DNA from: an uncultured Sphingobium sp.
GTDB lineage: Bacteria > Pseudomonadota > Alphaproteobacteria > Sphingomonadales > Sphingomonadaceae
Direction: 5' to 3'
Assembly: GCA_946885845.1 (NCBI GenBank)
Contig: CAMPHJ010000037.1
Span: 1-18,196 of the forward strand
Length of the DNA: 18,196 bases
Below are positions 15,338 to 18,196 of the stretch, in pieces. Each line of letters opens with the position of its first letter. Position 1 is the first letter of the stretch. The translations under genes were made by a program, and so were the position numbers. The notes below the pieces were generated by a model. The model did no database searches, was not told where the DNA came from, and saw nothing but the letters and a program-made list of their open reading frames with translations.

Positions 15338-15352
15338 CTAAGGATTGGTTAA
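15338..15352 (-). promoter_or_regulatory. CtrA-like binding site upstream of the FAD/GtrA/GT-C operon
   Basis: On the minus strand TTAA-CCAATCC-TTAG matches the alphaproteobacterial CtrA full-site consensus TTAA-N7-TTAA at 7 of 8 fixed positions, with the preferred TTAACCA half-site. It lies about 50 nt before the start codon at 15287, within the roughly 130-nt gap after purH. A small inverted repeat (TAACG/CGTTA, 15350-15362) overlaps one end. Function is inferred from the motif only. Confidence 0.35.
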
Positions 15353-15416
15353 CGCCGCGTTAGGCAGATGGGGCCGCCGGGCAGGCTGCGCTCCTTTCTG
15401 CCGTCATCTCCGCCGA

Positions 15417-17006
15417 TCAGTGGCGGAAGTGGCGCATGCCGGTGAAGACCATCGCCAGACCGGCTTCATCCGCTGCCGCGATCACTTCTTCATCGCGGAT
15501 CGAACCGCCCGGCTGGATTACCGCCGTAGCGCCCGCCTCGACCGCCGTCAGCAGCCCGTCGGCAAAGGGGAAGAATGCATCGGACGCCACTGCCGACCCG
15601 ATCGTGCGGGCCTTGTCCCAACCTGCCTTGTCCGCTGCATCCTTGGCCTTCCATGCCGCGATGCGGGCGGATTCCAGCCGGTTCATCTGGCCAGCGCCAA
15701 TACCGGCGGTGCTGTTGTCCTTGGCGTAGACGATTGCGTTGGATTTCACATGCTTGGCGACGGTCCAGGCGAACAGGCAGTCGGTCAGTTCCTGTTCGGT
15801 CGGCGCGCGCTTGGTGACGACCTTCAACTGGTCGCGGCTGATCCGGCCATTGTCGCGGCCCTGCACCAGCAGGCCACCGGCGATGCTCTTGATCTGAAGG
15901 CCGTTGCGGGTCGGATCGGGCAGGTCGCCGGTCAGCAGCAGGCGCAGGTTCTTTTTTTTCGCGAAAATGGCCTTGGCATCGTCGTCCGCGTCGGGCGCGG
16001 CGACGACTTCGGTGAAAATGCCGCTGATCGCTTCGGCGGTAGGCCCGTCGAGCGGGCGATTGACCGCGATGATACCGCCAAAAGCCGATACGCTGTCACA
16101 GGCCAGCGCGGCCTCATAGGCTTCGATCAGCGTATTGCCGGTGGCGACGCCGCAGGGATTGGCGTGCTTCACGATCACCACGGTCGGCGGCCCATCGCGA
16201 AACTCGCTGACCAGTTCCAGCGCGGCGTCGGCGTCATTATAATTATTGTAGGACAGTTCCTTGCCCTGGATTTGCCGGGCTTGGGCGATGCCGTTCGCCC
16301 CGCCGCTGACGGGCAGATACAGCGCCGCCGACTGATGCGGATTTTCGCCATAGCGCAGGACTGCGCCCAGCTTGCTCGCCACCGCCAGCGTTTCGGGAAG
16401 CTCGGCCCCCTGATCGGCAAAGGCAAACCAGCTGGCGATCATCGAATCATAGGCGGCGGTGGCGGCATAGGCCTTGGCCGCCAGCATCCGGCGGAAATCA
16501 TAGCTGGTCGCGCCGCCCTTTTCCTGCATTTCCGCGATCAGGCGGACATAGTCGGCTGGATCGGTGACAATCGCGACGCTTTCATGATTCTTGGCCGCCG
16601 ACCGGACCATGGAAGGGCCGCCAATATCGATATTCTCGATAATCTCCTCGCGATCCGCGCCCTTGGCGACGGTGGCGGCGAAGGGGTAGAGGTTGACCAC
16701 CACCAGGTCGATTGCGCCAATGTCATGATCCTGCATCGACGCGACATGACCGGGATTGTCGCGGACGGCGAGCAGGCCGCCATGCACCTTTGGATGCAGC
16801 GTCTTGACCCGGCCATCCATCATTTCGGGGAAGCCGGTCAGGTCGGAGATGTCCTTGACCTCCAGCCCCGCCTCCCGCAGCGCCTTGGCCGTGCCGCCGG
16901 TGGAAACCAGTTCGACGCCATGCTTGCCAAGCGCCTGTCCCAGTTCGACCAGGCCGGACTTGTCTGAAACGGAAAGGAGGGCGCGTTTGATGGTGACGTC
17001 GGTCAT
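15417..17006 (-). CDS. purH: Bifunctional AICAR transformylase / IMP cyclohydrolase
   Basis: PurH catalyses the last two steps of de novo IMP synthesis in the cytosol. From the ATG at 17006 the protein has 529 residues, the family length. N-terminal IMP cyclohydrolase (MGS-like) domain: [24 protein letters not shown] (34-40), [19 protein letters not shown] (59-77) and [17 protein letters not shown]-terminal transformylase domain: RYGENPHQ (218-225), [16 protein letters not shown], catalytic K280-H281 in [17 protein letters not shown], and [12 protein letters not shown]. It ends [11 protein letters not shown], the typical PurH terminus. A longer open frame to 17222 reads the repeat region and lacks any family similarity, so 17006 is the start; AGGA lies 8 nt upstream. 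A promoter candidate is at 17052-17080. Confidence 0.98.
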   Translation of the reverse strand: MTDVTIKRALLSVSDKSGLVELGQALGKHGVELVSTGGTAKALREAGLEVKDISDLTGFPEMMDGRVKTLHPKVHGGLLAVRDNPGHVASMQDHDIGAIDLVVVNLYPFAATVAKGADREEIIENIDIGGPSMVRSAAKNHESVAIVTDPADYVRLIAEMQEKGGATSYDFRRMLAAKAYAATAAYDSMIASWFAFADQGAELPETLAVASKLGAVLRYGENPHQSAALYLPVSGGANGIAQARQIQGKELSYNNYNDADAALELVSEFRDGPPTVVIVKHANPCGVATGNTLIEAYEAALACDSVSAFGGIIAVNRPLDGPTAEAISGIFTEVVAAPDADDDAKAIFAKKKNLRLLLTGDLPDPTRNGLQIKSIAGGLLVQGRDNGRISRDQLKVVTKRAPTEQELTDCLFAWTVAKHVKSNAIVYAKDNSTAGIGAGQMNRLESARIAAWKAKDAADKAGWDKARTIGSAVASDAFFPFADGLLTAVEAGATAVIQPGGSIRDEEVIAAADEAGLAMVFTGMRHFRH

Positions 17007-17051
17007 GGCGAGAATCCTGCTGTTCGGTGGCCGTTTCGGGCTTGCGCCGCC

Positions 17052-17080
17052 CTCTAGTGCCGCTTGGCCGCTGCGGCAAG
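17052..17080 (-). promoter_or_regulatory. Candidate purH promoter
   Basis: On the minus strand CTTGCC (17080-17075) and CTAGAG (17057-17052) are separated by 17 nt, close to the alphaproteobacterial housekeeping pattern CTTGAC-N17-CTATAT. Predicted initiation is near 17045, giving a leader of about 40 nt to the purH ATG. No purine riboswitch-like fold is evident. Confidence 0.45.
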
Positions 17081-17140
17081 CGATAGGGGGCATGTGGCGC
17101 TGCGTAAGGCGATGTAACCTGATCGCCCCCCCCGGTGCCA

Positions 17141-17210
17141 CGTGCTCCTGCGAAGGCAGGAGCCCAGTCTGGGCTTGGAACTGGCCTCCTGCCTTCGCAG
17201 CAGGCGCACG
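17141..17210. repeat. REP-like double inverted repeat between heparinase-like gene and purH
   Basis: CTCCTGC-GAAG-GCAGGAG (17145-17162) is a perfect 7-bp hairpin. A second, imperfect copy in opposite orientation lies at 17185-17205 (CTGC-CTTC-GCAG core). The two arms pair perfectly over 14 bp (17148-17161 with 17187-17200), enclosing an inner AGCCCA/TGGGCT hairpin (17161-17175). This organisation is that of paired REP elements (BIME-like). The sequence type is, from memory, common between genes in sphingomonads. No T-tract follows, so it may protect or end the upstream transcript only weakly. Confidence 0.7.
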
Positions 17211-17218
17211 GTCACGCT

Positions 17219-18196
17219 TCAACCGACCTTCTTGAACAGCCAGCCTATGGTGGAACCACCCGGCAGCGCTTCGCCCGTGATGACCAGCTGCCGGGTCGGA
17301 TGCGGTCGGCCTTCATGATCGGTCCACAGGCTGTCTTCGACCGCCAGCTTGCCCCCGTTCGCGCGAAACTGCCACATTGCCCCATCATCGATGCGCAACA
17401 ATGCCCCCATGCCATCGGCGGTGGAGGTCGGCTCGACGCCGGGCGCCAGGTGAAAACGCAGCTGGACGGGCAGTTTCACCGGCTTGCGGCGCTTGACTGC
17501 GGGCGTCAGCAGGTCCTCGCCACGGATTTCCTTGCCATCCCCGCTCAACAGCAGCAGGCGGCGGTGGACATAGCCCATGCGCCGGACATAGCCGTCATGG
17601 CTGATTTCGATCCGGCTGCCATTGTCCGTTTCCTGCCGGTGCAGCTCCACCTCGGTCACGCCGCGTCCTAAAGTCCCGTCAGGCAGCAGCGCGGTCGAAT
17701 TGCTGTCGTTCAGCACCATCGTGCTATGCGCGGCGGTGGTGCGCAGTCCCTGCGCCAGGTCGGCGGGCATCCATGCCCCGCCCAGCGCCGCGCCGCCGCA
17801 ATTGACGATCAGCCGTTGCGGCCCGTCGCTGATCTCGATGGCGCCCGTCGATGCGCAGCCCGCCGCCGCCAGCCGCGCGACGGGCGGCGGCGCGGCGTCG
17901 ACCTGGACGATCGTCGCGCCCGCGACCAAGCGCTGATAGCCCCAGTCGTTCGCCTGTCGCAGCGGTCGCGCCCGCACGCGGCTGGCGCGAACGATCGCCT
18001 CCATTGCCGCCGGATCGATCGCCGCCGCGCCCTGCCAGCTGCCAAGGCCCCCGTCGCCATGGGTCAGGCCCAGCAAGGCCGGAACGGCGCGCGCCAGCGC
18101 TTCGTTCAGGAATGGCGGTATCTGTTCGCGCCGCACATCATAAATCGACCGCACCATCGACAGCAGCATGGCCGCCTTGAACTGGTCGAGCGGCGA
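17219..18196 (-). CDS. Heparinase II/III family protein, C-terminal part (runs off right edge)
   Basis: The frame is open from the window edge to the TGA at 17221-17219; the Met at 18169 is internal, as the nine codons before it are open and continuous (S-P-L-D-Q-F-K-A-A). Visible: about 325 residues of the heparinase II/III-like beta-sandwich region, including [14 protein letters not shown], the [20 protein letters not shown] motif (H-D-G-Y ... H-R-R near the catalytic groove), [21 protein letters not shown], and a terminal [11 protein letters not shown]. Family members are polysaccharide lyases, but the alphaproteobacterial housekeeping-type copy next to purH has no proven substrate. The N-terminal alpha/alpha toroid is largely outside the window. 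It is upstream of purH on the same strand, with a REP-like element and purH promoter between them. Confidence 0.85.
   Translation of the reverse strand, partial: SPLDQFKAAMLLSMVRSIYDVRREQIPPFLNEALARAVPALLGLTHGDGGLGSWQGAAAIDPAAMEAIVRASRVRARPLRQANDWGYQRLVAGATIVQVDAAPPPVARLAAAGCASTGAIEISDGPQRLIVNCGGAALGGAWMPADLAQGLRTTAAHSTMVLNDSNSTALLPDGTLGRGVTEVELHRQETDNGSRIEISHDGYVRRMGYVHRRLLLLSGDGKEIRGEDLLTPAVKRRKPVKLPVQLRFHLAPGVEPTSTADGMGALLRIDDGAMWQFRANGGKLAVEDSLWTDHEGRPHPTRQLVITGEALPGGSTIGWLFKKVG

Noticed and set aside
15363..15416. purH terminator in the gap after its stop
   Set aside because: Only a 5-bp GGCAG/CTGCC pairing with a long loop and no T-tract could be found, which is not enough to call a terminator.
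15345..16967. Long antisense open frame opposite purH (540 codons)
   Set aside because: It mirrors an unmistakable purH, has no recognisable domain, and arises from the high-GC third codon positions of the real gene.
17007..17222. N-terminal extension of PurH by 72 residues from the ATG at 17222
   Set aside because: The extension translates the promoter and REP-like repeat and gives no family similarity; PurH proteins start at the [15 protein letters not shown] position.

Overview
The window is GC-rich (roughly 64% by eye) and carries a compact bacterial chromosome segment. Gene content and protein style point to an alphaproteobacterium of the order Sphingomonadales (Sphingobium or Sphingomonas type). 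Supporting signs are the hemD/hemC block divergent from tsaD-gpsA, a membrane-anchored coiled-coil gene directly after hemD, purH next to a heparinase-like gene, and a CTCCTGC-GAAG-GCAGGAG repeat of a kind I associate with sphingomonad genomes. The genus assignment is inference. I see no tRNA, rRNA, CRISPR array, insertion sequence or prophage gene.

Layout. 1-1999, minus: hemC -> hemD -> a mitofilin/COG4223-like inner-membrane protein that runs off the left edge; this is one overlapping operon. A 44-bp gap with a near-perfect 22-bp dyad (2011-2032) separates it from plus-strand tsaD (t6A tRNA modification) and gpsA (glycerol-3-phosphate dehydrogenase), followed by a Wzx/MOP-type polysaccharide flippase (to 5614). 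5681-6679, minus: a PfkB-type adenosine kinase. 6798-7834, plus: an EI24/CysZ-like membrane protein and a small lipoprotein, overlapping by 4 nt. 7839-8894, minus: queG (queuosine synthesis). 8917-11558, plus: a NatA/NatB-like ABC exporter pair and an msrB with an N-terminal signal-like segment.

11539-15287, minus: a tightly coupled three-gene envelope-glycan operon. In transcription order it encodes a UDP-galactopyranose-mutase-like FAD protein, a GtrA-family small membrane protein and a 611-residue GT-C-type membrane protein with features reminiscent of STT3/AglB oligosaccharyltransferases. 15417-17006, minus: purH. About 210 bp follow with a purH promoter candidate and a REP-like double hairpin, then a heparinase II/III family protein (minus) that runs off the right edge.

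The window is mostly housekeeping: heme, purines, tRNA modification, phospholipid precursor, and repair of oxidised methionine. A second theme is cell-envelope glycan export and modification (flippase; FAD/GtrA/GT-C operon; heparinase-like enzyme). Nearly all adjacent co-directional genes overlap by 4 nt or sit within a few bases, so operons are clear. The least characterised items are the GT-C/GtrA/FAD operon, the hemC/tsaD dyad, the CtrA-like site at 15338-15352 and the EI24 plus lipoprotein pair. No clearly novel defence or mobile system is present.
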